Below are positions 17,734 through 27,270 of a stretch of 64,000 nucleotides of DNA, in pieces (positions within the stretch are counted from its first letter, which is position 1; each line of letters begins with the position of its first letter). A model generated the notes under the pieces. That model made no database searches, was not told the origin of the DNA, and worked only from the letters and a program-made list of their open reading frames with translations. The stretch covers positions 2,405,168 through 2,469,167 of the forward strand of contig NZ_CP009528.1 in assembly GCF_000970025.1 (NCBI RefSeq), read 5' to 3'. This stretch comes from Methanosarcina barkeri MS (GTDB lineage: Archaea; Halobacteriota; Methanosarcinia; Methanosarcinales; Methanosarcinaceae). A program made the position numbers and the translations under genes.

Positions 17734-18525
17734 ATGTTAGGCCTTGAAGAACTGGGAAAAAAGCTTACCGAAGCTGGCAGGTTGAAATTACGTCCATTAT
17801 GTGTTTACGGTACGGATGAAATTTCTGAGGGTGCAATCCCATCATATAAAGTAGCTCGTTGTGTAGCAAAGGCGATTTACACTTCAGCTCTCTTTGAAGA
17901 GACGCCCCCAATATATATTGAGGCAAGACACGAACAGTGTTGCGCCGGTGGGATGGCTTGGATGGGACTTGCCGAACCGCATCCAAAACTTAAGTACTTC
18001 GTAACTGTGGGCACCCCAGACTTCCATGGAGGCGCTGCCGAGCATTTAAAGGCAACCCCTGAGTTATTCGATGAACAGAGAGAACGAGCAGGAAAAATCC
18101 TTCCACATGGCAAATATACGGTCATTGCTCCGTGTACTTACAACCTGGCACCTGAAACTGTCAGGTCTTTTATTGTCTTTGCAGGCAGCGAGCAGATCAG
18201 GAACCTCTGCGGGTTGGCACAGTTCAGCAGCTCTTAGCCCTATTTTAAAACCGTGATACCCGGAGGGCCTATTTGCGCTACAATGATCGCTTTCCCGGCA
18301 GGCATGGCAGAAAATGCCCCGAAAGATTCGGCTTATGTTGGGCCTGTTGATCCTACAGGAAACCCTTGGCTGTCTCCCGAATTAATGATAATGGGTATTC
18401 CTTCGAAGCTGGCGCAGCAAATGGGAGCCGACCTTGAGGAATCCTTTATCTGCAAGCGGAGTAATATCGCATATCCTAAGAATCGTATAGCTATAAAACC
18501 ATATACAAAGATTACAGAGAAGTGA
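17734..18525 (+). CDS. DUF169 family protein with an in-frame amber codon
   Basis: One continuous frame of 264 codons except for TAG at 18235-18237 (codon 168). Before it lie the DUF169 N-terminal features (LRPLCVYGTDEISEG and the Cys-rich EQCCAGGMAWMG). After it come PGGPICATMIAFPAGMAENAPK and the C-terminal LMIMGIPSKLAQQMGADLE. Both halves belong to the same family and the frame is unbroken, so the gene is either a recent nonsense mutant or a protein made by amber readthrough with pyrrolysine, as the organism inserts Pyl at UAG. Function of DUF169 is unknown. GGAGGGT precedes the ATG. If terminated at the amber it yields 167 residues. Confidence 0.75.
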
Positions 18526-18590
18526 TGGTATATAGGGAAATGGATTTCCTTACCTTCAAATTCTTTTCGACTCTCGGATTTTTACCGACT

Positions 18591-19115
18591 TTAGTCCACA
18601 GGCATGTAGTTTGCCTCAATAACTTCACCCTCTTTAATTTTTCTCTGCCTTCCAAACAAATTTTTTGTGGTGAACACTATCCATCTCCAATGAAGTGCAA
18701 TGTGGGCAACAAAGAAAAACAGCATCAGGATTCCAACTTTGTCATGGATCAACCTCAGGATTTGACCTGCTGCATGGTGGTTGAAATACATTATAAGACC
18801 TGAATAACCCACTAAAGCAAATTGAATGAATAATGCCAAATCCACAAGATAGTTGAGTTTTACTTTTCCCATCTTTTTGGTTTGTTTTTCTTTTCTGAAA
18901 AAATTCTTTGTGGTGAGTACTATCCATCTCCAGTGCAATGCAATATGAACAACAAAGAAGAGAAGCATCAGGATTCCAACCTTATCATGAATCAATCTTA
19001 AGATCGGACCTGCAGCATGGTGATTGAAATACATTATAAGACCTGAATAACCGACCAGGGCAAATTGAACGAAAAATGCCAGGTCTACAAGATAGTTGAG
19101 ATTTATTTTTCTCAC
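18591..19115 (-). CDS. DUF4405-type membrane protein made of two nearly identical halves
   Basis: 174 residues. Two copies of an ~80-residue unit: LNYLVDLA-F-QFALVGYSGLIMYFNHHAAG, then ILRLIHDKVGILML and HIALHWRWIV. Each unit has two membrane helices and conserved histidines (HH near the end of helix 1, H in RLIHDKVG, two in HIALHW), a pattern like the haem-ligating helices of DUF4405/cytochrome b561-type proteins. The DNA of the halves is also nearly identical, so the duplication is recent. Normal DUF4405 proteins have one such unit; the fusion would make a four-helix protein. A membrane electron-transfer role is inferred from the histidines only. Confidence 0.8.
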   Translation of the reverse strand: MRKINLNYLVDLAFFVQFALVGYSGLIMYFNHHAAGPILRLIHDKVGILMLLFFVVHIALHWRWIVLTTKNFFRKEKQTKKMGKVKLNYLVDLALFIQFALVGYSGLIMYFNHHAAGQILRLIHDKVGILMLFFFVAHIALHWRWIVFTTKNLFGRQRKIKEGEVIEANYMPVD

Positions 19116-20152
19116 TTATTCCCTCCGTTCTAATATTTACAGCTATATTTTTTTTAAGATATTCAATTTAAGTTTATTTGATTGATTTTCACTTGATTGG
19201 TTTTTGCTTCATATGAACCGTTTATCATAGCAGTTCTGCTGTCCTACGGTAACTGCTACAGTAACTGCTACAGTAACTGCTACAGTAACTGTTGTACATA
19301 CCCCTTAATTGACGGAAAAAGAAATAAAGATACTTGCAAAAAAGGAGGTAAATATAGATTTACCTTTAATTTAAAAGCTAAATAATAGATATATATTTAA
19401 ATAAAGCTTAACTATTAAATATATACATTAATCTAAGCTATTTTAACCTTTATTTGTTAATTGCTTAAGTAATATGAACCAGGTCTGCAAAAAACCAGAT
19501 ATATAGGATCAAGCAAAAAAAATTTGAAGCGGCTAAAATGCTCCCAGAAAAAGAACTCCATATTTACCAACCTTGCCAGAAAGCCAGAGTTTCCATTATT
19601 TAAACAACCTGGTATAATTGATCTGAGAAAAGATGAGATTTTATGAGAAAACCTTGACAATAAATAGATAATGAAGTTATATGCGAAAACTCCTGGATTT
19701 CATAGTGGTTACTTTCGTTATGTCTTCATAGATTAAACTTTTGTAAATAAATTTGGATTAACTCTTTCAACTTATAAGCATATTCTGTTGGCTCGGCCAT
19801 AAGTCTAGAAAATCTTATAAGTCCTGAAAAATTCTTACATCTCAGTGTCAGGTAAAATCCCAAAACTGGGTCAAAGTACTGGGAAACAACACTCAAACCT
19901 CTGGTTTTGTCGAAGGAAATGGCTTATATGGAAAAGCTAAAAATTCTTTTGAGAATATCTTCTAGCAAATAATGCTTTACTGAGATTTAATTTTTCCTTA
20001 AATGTGTGATTAAAGATTAAATTTAATAAATAACTCATAGAAAAGCTTCATTGATAAATTAATTCCGTATACTTCTTGTTTTTGTTAAGTATGCTTTTAT
20101 TATTAAATGCCAATGAAGGAAATGACTGCCTTCTCCTAAAAACTGACAGGTA
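19116..20152. other. Long intergenic region with one small tandem repeat
   Basis: About 1 kb, AT-rich, without a supported gene. At about 19247-19291 the unit GTAACTGCTACA repeats roughly 3.5 times (period 12). No RNA gene recognised. Confidence 0.5.
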
Positions 20153-20177
20153 AGGCATCTGCATCTGACAGATGCCT
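20153..20177. repeat. Hairpin with perfect 9-bp stem
   Basis: AGGCATCTG and CAGATGCCT flank a 7-base loop. It lies upstream of the ABC exporter operon and is related in style (GGCA...TGCC stems) to the duplicated hairpins at 20315-20414. Confidence 0.6.
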
Positions 20178-20314
20178 TTAATCCTGTATGACTTATGGGA
20201 ATGAAGCAAATAGAAACATGATACCTCGCCACTCTTAGTGGCCATTAAATCAACACAAAAGTTTTCCCATTGAGAAGTAATAGAAGAAAGCAGTCAAACC
20301 TACACTCCAGAAAA

Positions 20315-20414
20315 TGAGGCACTGTGCATCTTGCAGGTGCCTCAAAAACAGACCAGCTATCAATCCCTACTTCATACATGAGGCACTGTGCATCCTGCAG
20401 GTGCCTCAAAAACA
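20315..20414. repeat. Two copies of a 36-bp hairpin-forming repeat
   Basis: Copies at 20315-20350 and 20379-20414 differ by one base. Each has GAGGCAC and GTGCCTC arms around an inner TGCATC-TGCA, followed by AAAAACA. The copies are 28 bp apart. Position 185-285 bp before the ABC operon start suggests a leader or regulatory function, or a small dispersed repeat. Not a CRISPR array (two units only, no cas genes). Confidence 0.7.
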
Positions 20415-20598
20415 CGGATTGCTATTAACCTATTACTAATCCTGTAATTCGAGAAGGAGAGTTAAATAACAGAAAAACCAAAGAACAGTGTAATAAATAT
20501 CATAGTGTGTTATTAGATTCGATGTTTCAAGCAGAACACAAACAGGATCAAAATTAATCCGACAACTCTGAAGCATGGACATGGTTTAGAGGGTATGT

Positions 20599-21558
20599 AT
20601 GACGCTTACCAAGATTATAGAGACATTAAAAACGAAATTAAATGCCTCATATATTTTAAAATCGCTTGAAAAAGCAGCGGGTTTCTCCAGTGAATCGGAC
20701 AATGATTCCGAAATAGATGATCCAGGAGAGATCGCGAAAAACATCCCTTACGGCAGTCCAGCCCGTAATTTTGCTAAAAGTCCTGATTCAGGGAATGCCT
20801 CCAAGAATGTAGAGGTTCCACTTATCAAACTGACCGATGTCTGGAAAATTTATCAGATGGGGGAAGTTGAGTTTGCGGCCCTTAAAGGAATAAATCTTGA
20901 GATTTATGAAGGAGAGTTCCTTGTAATCCTGGGCCCCAGTGGAAGTGGAAAAAGCACGCTTATGAATTTGCTGGGCTGCCTGGACATGCCATCAAAAGGT
21001 ACTGTTTGCCTGAATTCAAAAGACATCTCAGAACTAAGTGAATCCGAACTCACCGTCGTCCGAGGAAAAATGATTGGCTTCATATTCCAGAGCTTTAACC
21101 TTCTTCCAACCCTGAATACGGAAGAAAACGTGCTTTTACCTATGGAATTCCAAGAAGAAAATCGACAAATAGCCCGACAAAAAGTCTCATATCTGCTTGA
21201 CATTGTCGGACTCTCAAACAAGAAAAAGAACCTTCCGTCCCAGCTTTCAGGCGGACAGAGGCAAAGAGTTGCAATAGCTCGCTCCCTGGCTGTAAACCCA
21301 CCTATAATCCTGGCAGATGAACCTACAGGAAACCTGGACAGTAAAACAGGGGATTATATCCTGGATTTCCTGGACGGACTGCAGAAAAGTGAAGGTAAGA
21401 CAATAATTATTGTAACACATGACCTTGAACTTGTAAAATATGCAACAAGAATTGTGTACATCCGAGACGGTGAAATTGAAAAAATCGAAACACATCCTAA
21501 AAACGAACAAAGTATGAAAAATGAAAGAGGTACGAAAAATGAAGCAAATCTAAATTGA
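20599..21558 (+). CDS. ABC transporter ATP-binding protein, MacB/LolD type
   Basis: 319 residues. An unusual polar N-terminal extension of about 75 residues precedes the ATPase domain, which starts at [14 protein letters not shown]. Walker [11 protein letters not shown]-loop [11 protein letters not shown], signature [13 protein letters not shown] and Walker [12 protein letters not shown] are all present, with the D-loop/H-loop IVTHD. The family powers extracytoplasmic lipoprotein or peptide handling with FtsX/MacB-like permeases. GAGGGT precedes the ATG. First gene of an operon; the next gene starts 9 bp after its stop. The C-terminus has a repetitive tail with ERGTKNE-like phrases. Confidence 0.95.
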   Translation: MTLTKIIETLKTKLNASYILKSLEKAAGFSSESDNDSEIDDPGEIAKNIPYGSPARNFAKSPDSGNASKNVEVPLIKLTDVWKIYQMGEVEFAALKGINLEIYEGEFLVILGPSGSGKSTLMNLLGCLDMPSKGTVCLNSKDISELSESELTVVRGKMIGFIFQSFNLLPTLNTEENVLLPMEFQEENRQIARQKVSYLLDIVGLSNKKKNLPSQLSGGQRQRVAIARSLAVNPPIILADEPTGNLDSKTGDYILDFLDGLQKSEGKTIIIVTHDLELVKYATRIVYIRDGEIEKIETHPKNEQSMKNERGTKNEANLN

Positions 21559-21567
21559 GGAATTAAA

Positions 21568-22968
21568 ATGAAAAAGTTCTCTTTGCTAAAAATAATACTG
21601 ATGTTTTCAGTATTCATATACCTTGGAGCTGGGACGGCACTTGCCTCTAATGGGAACATAAAATCCGCATCTTTGGAAGTAAACCTAGCTAAACAGAACC
21701 CTGATGCTGCCCGTCCTGGAGAACCTGTTGAACTCACAGTCAACGTGCAAAATGTAGGAAACGCTAACCTGAAAGACATCGCTGTCACAGTTAACCCTGA
21801 ATATCCTTTCAGTAAGGTTTCCGGAGAAGAACTAACAAAAAAGGTCTCCTACCTGACTGCACGGCAGGATGATGATGATGCAGCAGTCCTCAAGTTCAAG
21901 CTTATGACAGATGCAAATGCATCGGAAGGCACATATGATATCGATATAACCACCACTGCTAAAGAAAGCGGATCCTCATTAAACACGATTGCCACAACAA
22001 AAACCATCCAGCTCGAGGTAAAGGGTAAAGAGTACGCGCAGATTGTTACCATAAACAAAGCAAGCATTGACCTGGCACAGAAAGAACCTCTGGAATTCAT
22101 AATAACAAATACCGGAAACTCACCTCTGAAAAATATGGTAGTTTCCTGGAAAGACCCAAAAGGGGTAATTCTGCCGGTATATTCGGATAATACAAAGTAC
22201 ATCAAGTATCTGGCTGCAGGTGACTCCGTAACCGTATCTTACTCGGTAATGGCAGATGTAAATGCAGATCCTGGACTCTACACTCTGGATGTAAACCTCA
22301 AATTTGAAGATTATGAATCGAATGAGAAAAGCATTGCTACCACAGCAGGGCTTTTCGTTGGTGGGAAAACTGATTTTGATGTTTCTTTTTCAGAAAGTGA
22401 CCAAGGAGAGGTTTCTCTTTCAGTTGCAAATGTGGGCAACAACATGGCTTATTCCGTGAAAGTTTCGGTCCCTGATCAGGACGGTTACAGGGTATCAGGA
22501 AGCTCTTCAACGATTGTTGGAAACCTTGAGAAAGGGGACTATACAATTGCATCTTTCAATATTGTGAGCACACAGAGTCCTGGAGTGGCTGAAAGTGGAG
22601 GAACACCAGGGGTTGCAAGAGCAAGCGAGAAAGATAAAAATGTAACTTCCATGGGTTCCAATCCCCTGGAAGTCCAGATCGAATATACGGATGCAAAAGG
22701 AGAAAGAGTAACTGTTAATAAGGAAGTAGAACTCGAAACAACTGCCGGAAGTGTGAATGCACAGGGGCGAGGAAGATCAGGATCGGCAAGTAACAGCAGT
22801 AGATTCAGTTCATATCTGACTTATATTGTTTTAATAGTGGTTGCAGTAGCAGGGTTATTCATTTACCGCAGAAAAAAACAGGTCGAACGCGAGAAAGAAT
22901 CCGGAAATAAAAAGTCTGAAGACCAGAAGCACGACTCAGGAACAGGTTCAGGGACAATTCGAGATTGA
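21568..22968 (+). CDS. Secreted CARDB/COG1361-like surface protein with C-terminal membrane anchor
   Basis: 466 residues. Signal peptide of about 26 residues ends near GTALAS. Two or three immunoglobulin-like domains follow, with phrases PGEPVELTVNVQNVGNANLKDI, EFIITNTGNSPLKNM and LSVANVGNNMAYSV, typical of the COG1361 (S-layer-related) and CARDB families. A low-complexity Ser/Gly linker (about 395-415) leads to one membrane helix YIVLIVVAVAGLFIY and a charged cytoplasmic tail. Its place between ATPase and permease genes suggests it is the external, possibly substrate-binding or scaffold, part of the ABC system, taking the place that MacA has in bacteria. That role is inferred from context. 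Confidence 0.88.
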   Translation: MKKFSLLKIILMFSVFIYLGAGTALASNGNIKSASLEVNLAKQNPDAARPGEPVELTVNVQNVGNANLKDIAVTVNPEYPFSKVSGEELTKKVSYLTARQDDDDAAVLKFKLMTDANASEGTYDIDITTTAKESGSSLNTIATTKTIQLEVKGKEYAQIVTINKASIDLAQKEPLEFIITNTGNSPLKNMVVSWKDPKGVILPVYSDNTKYIKYLAAGDSVTVSYSVMADVNADPGLYTLDVNLKFEDYESNEKSIATTAGLFVGGKTDFDVSFSESDQGEVSLSVANVGNNMAYSVKVSVPDQDGYRVSGSSSTIVGNLEKGDYTIASFNIVSTQSPGVAESGGTPGVARASEKDKNVTSMGSNPLEVQIEYTDAKGERVTVNKEVELETTAGSVNAQGRGRSGSASNSSRFSSYLTYIVLIVVAVAGLFIYRRKKQVEREKESGNKKSEDQKHDSGTGSGTIRD

Positions 22969-23097
22969 AAAGAAAATCTCCATAGAAAATGGGGGGGTGC
23001 AAGATGAGAAGCACAAACCTTTTCAAAAAACTGCTCCCGCAATCCTTTTTAAAAAAGGCTTGAGCGAAAATCCCAGCAGCGAACGGAAGGATGCGAG

Positions 23098-24342
23098 ATG
23101 AGAAACTCAACGTACCTGAAAATGGGCCTGAACATGCTTGTGCATAGCAAACTCCGAAGTTGGCTGACCATTATTGGAATAGTTATAGGGATCGGATCTG
23201 TTGTTGGCATCCTCTCCCTTGGAGATGCTATGCAGGAACAGGTGCAGAGCAGGCTTGCCGAAATGGATCTGACGAAAATAACCATAAGTCCAGGATATAT
23301 CAAAGCGTCATCCAACATGCCTGGCCCTCCTGGGATGAGGGGTTCATCAACAGATGCTGAATTGACAGATGATGACATTGAAGCTCTCCAGGGTCTGGAT
23401 GGAATACAGTACATAGCTGGCCAGATATCGGGTAGTGAATCAGTGATTTACGCAGCGCAAAATGCAACTCTCTCAATTACAGGTGTGGACCCCCAGGTCT
23501 GGAGGTATATGACTACCTTGAAAACACAATCTGGAAGATTGCTTGAACCGGCTGATAAATATGTTGCTGTTATAGGAAGCGTGGTTGCAAGTGGAGTTTA
23601 TGACCAGGAAATAGGGGTCAACCAGGTAATAACTGTAAACGGTAAAGCCGTGCGAGTTGTTGGTATCCTGGAAGAAGAAGGTGGACGTGGAGACCGAAGC
23701 ATTTACATGCCGCTCGATGGGGCAGTAAACCTGCTTGATGACGCAGAAGAAGGTGTTTATGATAGCATCACGGTGAAAGCCAGGAGTGAAGATCTGGTTG
23801 ATGAACTGATGGAAGATATCGTGGACAAACTCATGGTTTCAAGACACATTATTCAGGTAGATGACAGAGACTTTTCCGTGACAGCTTCTAAATCTATGGC
23901 TGAGTCTGTTACCGAAATGACGAGTTCAATGACCCTGTTTCTTGGAGCTATTGCAGCCGTATCCCTGCTTGTAGGAGCCGTCGGGATTGCAAACACGATG
24001 TTCACCTCCGTCCTGGAAAAGACAAAAGAGATCGGGACCATGAAAGCCATTGGGTCAAAAAACAGGGATATCCTCATGATTTTCCTCTTTAATTCCGCAA
24101 TGGTTGGTCTTGTTGGTGGTATCCTTGGAGATATTCTTGGAGCTTGTGTTTCAACTCTCTTCCCTGTGCTAGGTCTGCAAATGATGAGAGGAAGAGGGTC
24201 AGACACTTTCGAAGTTTATTTTGCCCCTGACCTGATGGCTTTCGGGCTTCTCCTGGCAGTTTTAATAGGGGTGATCTCAGGAATCATCCCTGCATACAGG
24301 GCTTCAAAGTTAAAACCAGTAGATGCACTGAGATACGAATAA
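23098..24342 (+). CDS. MacB/FtsX-type ABC transporter permease
   Basis: 414 residues. Membrane helix at about 20-42 (RSWLTIIGIVIGIGSVVGI) is followed by a large extracytoplasmic MacB periplasmic-core domain (about 45-260) and three C-terminal helices of the FtsX domain, with the conserved ANTMFTSVLEKTKEIGTMKAIG and the PAYRASKLKPVDALRYE ending. Works as dimer with the ATPase encoded at 20599. Separated by 129 bp from the surface-protein gene; that gap holds a short 19-codon frame (MRSTNLFKK...) and a piece of a repeat seen again at 45407-45544. Mechanotransmission or export at the cell envelope is the expected role. Confidence 0.95.
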   Translation: MRNSTYLKMGLNMLVHSKLRSWLTIIGIVIGIGSVVGILSLGDAMQEQVQSRLAEMDLTKITISPGYIKASSNMPGPPGMRGSSTDAELTDDDIEALQGLDGIQYIAGQISGSESVIYAAQNATLSITGVDPQVWRYMTTLKTQSGRLLEPADKYVAVIGSVVASGVYDQEIGVNQVITVNGKAVRVVGILEEEGGRGDRSIYMPLDGAVNLLDDAEEGVYDSITVKARSEDLVDELMEDIVDKLMVSRHIIQVDDRDFSVTASKSMAESVTEMTSSMTLFLGAIAAVSLLVGAVGIANTMFTSVLEKTKEIGTMKAIGSKNRDILMIFLFNSAMVGLVGGILGDILGACVSTLFPVLGLQMMRGRGSDTFEVYFAPDLMAFGLLLAVLIGVISGIIPAYRASKLKPVDALRYE

Positions 24343-24762
24343 ACGGAAAAGAAAACGGCTCAACCCATTCTTAATTTCCTGCTTAATTTGAAACTAAGAA
24401 GAAAACAGAAGGTGTAGATTATCAGATATTGCAGTACTGGTAAGCAAAAGTTTGAATGAGTTGCTGGACTCAATGACTTTCTTTGAAATGACTCCAGAAA
24501 AGTTAAAGAGTCAAGGTTTAACTTTGATAAAACTTTGAAGACTTCTTTATTTTTCGTCTCCTGCTTCCATTCAGAACTTCTTAATCTATATAGAAAATTT
24601 GCGGAAAAAATAGGCTTTACACTATGAAAAAATTTGTGAATATTATTAGAAGGCTTCAGAACCTGAGTTTCAGAGCTGGACTTTTGACATGTTGAACCAT
24701 GAACAGAAAAAATCAGTGTGAGAATATGAAAGAAATTGCAAAACATACTGGTAGATGATTGA
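24343..24762. other. Intergenic region without recognisable gene
   Basis: 420 bp between the permease gene and the transglutaminase-like gene. No credible frame or RNA seen. It may contain the terminator of the ABC operon and a promoter for the next gene. Confidence 0.4.
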
Positions 24763-25821
24763 ATGAGAAAAATTAATCTAATTTTGACAGCTGCCCTTAT
24801 ACTGGCTATATTTCTTTGTACTGGTGCGAGCGCTAGGAACGTAGAAATCGGAAGCAGTCCAGAATACAGGAATACTCTTGATTGGGTATTTGTTGAACCT
24901 CAGAATCTTGAGGTTCAGTACTGCAGTTTCGTAAGTACTGTTGAAAGTAGAGTACATGAGTTTCAAAACTCGAATTCGAGATTTACTCTGTCTCCTGGAG
25001 AAAGAAACAGAAATATGCCACAAAATTTCCAGCCCACTTATAATAACGGGAGACCTCAACAGTTACCTCCGACTGTCTCCAGAGAAGACTCTTCAAAAGG
25101 GACATCTCCTGACATGAGGTCCAGGAGTTTTCTGGACGAACAATACATAACGCAGCAAAACACTTCCTACTATCAATCCTGTGTTACCCCATACGCAGAT
25201 GCTGTAACCTCTTATCTTGAAGAAAATGGTCTTGACGATAAGTACGAGATATATCAAGCCGCTTTATCGTGGACCTGGGTATCCGATGAGACCCTGAACG
25301 GTGTAGATGAAAAATGGCTTACTCCAACAGAGTTTCTTGATGAAACCCCTGCATATTCCAGCAATCCGGATTATGGAGAGCCTGTCAGTGATTGTGAGGA
25401 ACAGGCAAACACTCTTGCATCCCTGCTGATTGCTTCGGGAGAATATAATGAAAGTACCGTGCGTGTGGCTATAGGGAAAGTAGATTTTGGAAATACCAGT
25501 GGTGGGCACGCCTGGGTAGAAGTTTATGAAAACGGGGAATGGTTCCCACTTGACCCAACTGAAGGACCCTACTACGATGATGACAACTGCTCTATAGTAT
25601 CTGCCGATGTATCAGACATCGATTATGATGAGTACCTGGAAAGTACATATCCGGCTGTAAGAGTCTGGTATTATTACAATAACAAGTACTTTATGGAAGT
25701 AGGAAAGCAGAACGGAGATGTTCCAGTGTTCTGGGCCGAACAACCGGAAAGTTATTCCGGAAAACAGAATGGAGATGCTCAAATGTTCAGAAACGAGCAG
25801 CTAGGAGGTTATCCGGACTGA
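24763..25821 (+). CDS. Secreted transglutaminase-like cysteine protease-fold protein
   Basis: 352 residues. Signal peptide of about 24 residues (LILTAALILAIFLCTGASA). The second half carries the transglutaminase-like triad: Cys in SDCEEQANTLASLL (about residue 210), His in GGHAWVEVYENGEW (about 247) and Asp in FPLDPTEGP (about 263). The first half is Asn/Gln/Ser-rich and probably extended. The end is a short imperfect repeat (KQNGDVPVF / KQNGDAQMF). Such domains cleave or crosslink proteins or act on peptide cross-bridges outside the cell. It follows the MacB-like operon, which suggests a common cell-surface job, but the 420 bp gap leaves that uncertain. Confidence 0.85.
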   Translation: MRKINLILTAALILAIFLCTGASARNVEIGSSPEYRNTLDWVFVEPQNLEVQYCSFVSTVESRVHEFQNSNSRFTLSPGERNRNMPQNFQPTYNNGRPQQLPPTVSREDSSKGTSPDMRSRSFLDEQYITQQNTSYYQSCVTPYADAVTSYLEENGLDDKYEIYQAALSWTWVSDETLNGVDEKWLTPTEFLDETPAYSSNPDYGEPVSDCEEQANTLASLLIASGEYNESTVRVAIGKVDFGNTSGGHAWVEVYENGEWFPLDPTEGPYYDDDNCSIVSADVSDIDYDEYLESTYPAVRVWYYYNNKYFMEVGKQNGDVPVFWAEQPESYSGKQNGDAQMFRNEQLGGYPD

Positions 25822-25867
25822 ACACTCCTGTCGGATAAGGTATTTCCGACCTTCGTAGAATTATCAA

Positions 25868-26012
25868 GTATTTTAACTCTAAGGCGGGAAGTCACCTTCC
25901 TTGACAACTCCTGGTGAGAACCGGAAGGTGGCAGGTGGGGATGGAAGCCGTCAACTTCAAAATATCAAATTGCGGGCAGCCATCCCACCCTAAGCAGACT
26001 GCCCGATAATTA
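25868..26012. other. Strongly structured non-coding segment (possible ncRNA or IS200/IS605 end)
   Basis: Several nested complementarities: CACCTTCC with GGAAGGTG (about 25892/25923), GGTGGGGATGG with CCATCCCACC (about 25935/25980) and CGGGCAG with CTGCCCG (about 25974/26000). The last part, including TAAGCAGACTGCCCGATAATT, resembles 11605-11655 beside an IS200/IS605-like remnant. It could be the end of such an element with its guide-RNA-like structure or an independent RNA. Confidence 0.45.
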
Positions 26013-26591
26013 TTGACAGTAATAAAAAGTGCTAAAAAAAACAAATAAGACCCTTAAATCAAAAAAGAAGGAATTCCTTTATTACCGAAAATAATTATGG
26101 GACAGCCTGTAAAGATCAGGATATTCGTGACCATCTGCGCTCCCATAGTAATAAAGTCAACCTCGGCTTCTGAAACAAACAAACCCTGGTATGCCTGACT
26201 TTCTTCACACAGTTTATCTTTAGACTTTTTAAAAAATTATTTATTATCAACCCTATTTGGGCTATTTCTTCCTGAAGGTGCTCGGCGCTGTTCCTATCGA
26301 ATTCTTCGGCTAAAATTGGACCCCTCTTGTTTCCTTTAAAATATAAATCCGGTTCCGGTCCGGATTTTAGCAAATTCGGCGGGATCTTCAAAGTTTGTGA
26401 AACTCATTTCCGGCGTCCTAGAAGTTGGAGTTAAATTTATGGGAAATGAAAACCTTCTGGTCTTCCGTGAAGTTATGGTTTTATACAGTTAAAAAGTAGT
26501 ATGATTTTTAATAAACTTAATCTTTATTTGGATTTAATTTGACAAGCAAGAAAAGTCTATTTTATTATTATTATCGCTATCAATTCGTTGT
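26013..26591. other. Intergenic region without supported gene
   Basis: Contains a 91-codon minus-strand frame (26116-26391) that starts with TTG, lacks a ribosome site and has no recognisable features; I do not call it. Rest is AT-rich. Confidence 0.35.
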
Positions 26592-26878
26592 GTTTTGTCC
26601 TGAAATTATTTCGCTTTGAAACTTTTTTGCTTTTGTTCATTTTGATCCAACGGATCTTTTTACCGTTAAGTTTCACATAAGGGATTGCAACCAACATAAT
26701 TAACGTAAAATAATTTTGAGATAAAACAAACTTCGAATTTTTTTATTTTACATGATCGTGCTCCTTTACTATAAAGAATTAAAATTACTCAATGTTTAGC
26801 TTATACTTTACTTGCTGTTATATTATTTTTTTAAATTTCGATACAATTTAAATCTGCGAAATTATTTCAGGACATAAT
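26592..26878. repeat. TIR element family D, copy 1
   Basis: Left end GTTTTGTCCTGAAATTATTT (26592) and right end, in reverse complement, TTATGTCCTGAAATAATTTC (to about 26878), giving terminal inverted repeats of about 22 bp. Interior ~240 bp is AT-rich and non-coding. A second copy with the same ends is at 59167-59401. Fits a small non-autonomous DNA transposon. Confidence 0.7.
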
Positions 26879-26922
26879 AAAATTCTTTTTGACTTATTAA
26901 TCCTCTTTTAAAACCCCATTTG

Positions 26923-27042
26923 AGTATACTGGAATATGTGTATACAGTACAGGTTAGGAGAACTAATGAGGCAACTAGGAGATATGTTGAGAAGCATGGC
27001 TATCAGTACTATGTAATGAGTCATAACTATAACCTGAAATAG
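26923..27042 (+). pseudogene. C-terminal fragment of an unidentified gene
   Basis: A 39-codon frame reads like real protein (EYVYTVQVRRTNEATRRY, then EKHGYQYYVMSHNYNLK and stop) with normal codon use, but no start codon is available in frame. It lies just right of TIR element D and may be the stump of a gene cut by it. No family recognised. Confidence 0.35.
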
Positions 27043-27129
27043 CTCATTTCTACTAAATTGTGGAGACTTCGTCGGCTCTTACTGGAAATAAAGAGCTGTC
27101 TTAAGATCCAGTATTATATGACTTTCTCA

Positions 27130-27270
27130 TGGTCCTTATTATTAAGTTTGTAATAATTGAGTACAGTGTTGAATGGATTTGTAGTATTATATTCTTTTTT
27201 TTTTAGTTTGTAAGAATTGAAAATAGTGTTAAATGAATTTATAGTGTTATCATCTTTTAGATAATAAGAT
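27130..27270. repeat. Imperfect tandem duplication (~65 bp)
   Basis: AGTTTGTAATAATTGAGTAC at about 27144 and AGTTTGTAAGAATTGAAAAT at about 27207 begin two parallel copies that continue through GTGTT-AATG-ATTT-TAGT-TTAT to TCTTTT. Non-coding. Confidence 0.6.

Noticed and set aside
20315-20414. Two 36-bp repeats separated by 28 bp, resembling a minimal CRISPR
   Set aside because: Only two units, strongly palindromic with long arms, no cas genes and no further spacers. More like duplicated hairpins.
26116-26391. 91-codon minus-strand ORF
   Set aside because: TTG start without ribosome site, no recognisable motif and unconvincing composition at the C-terminus.
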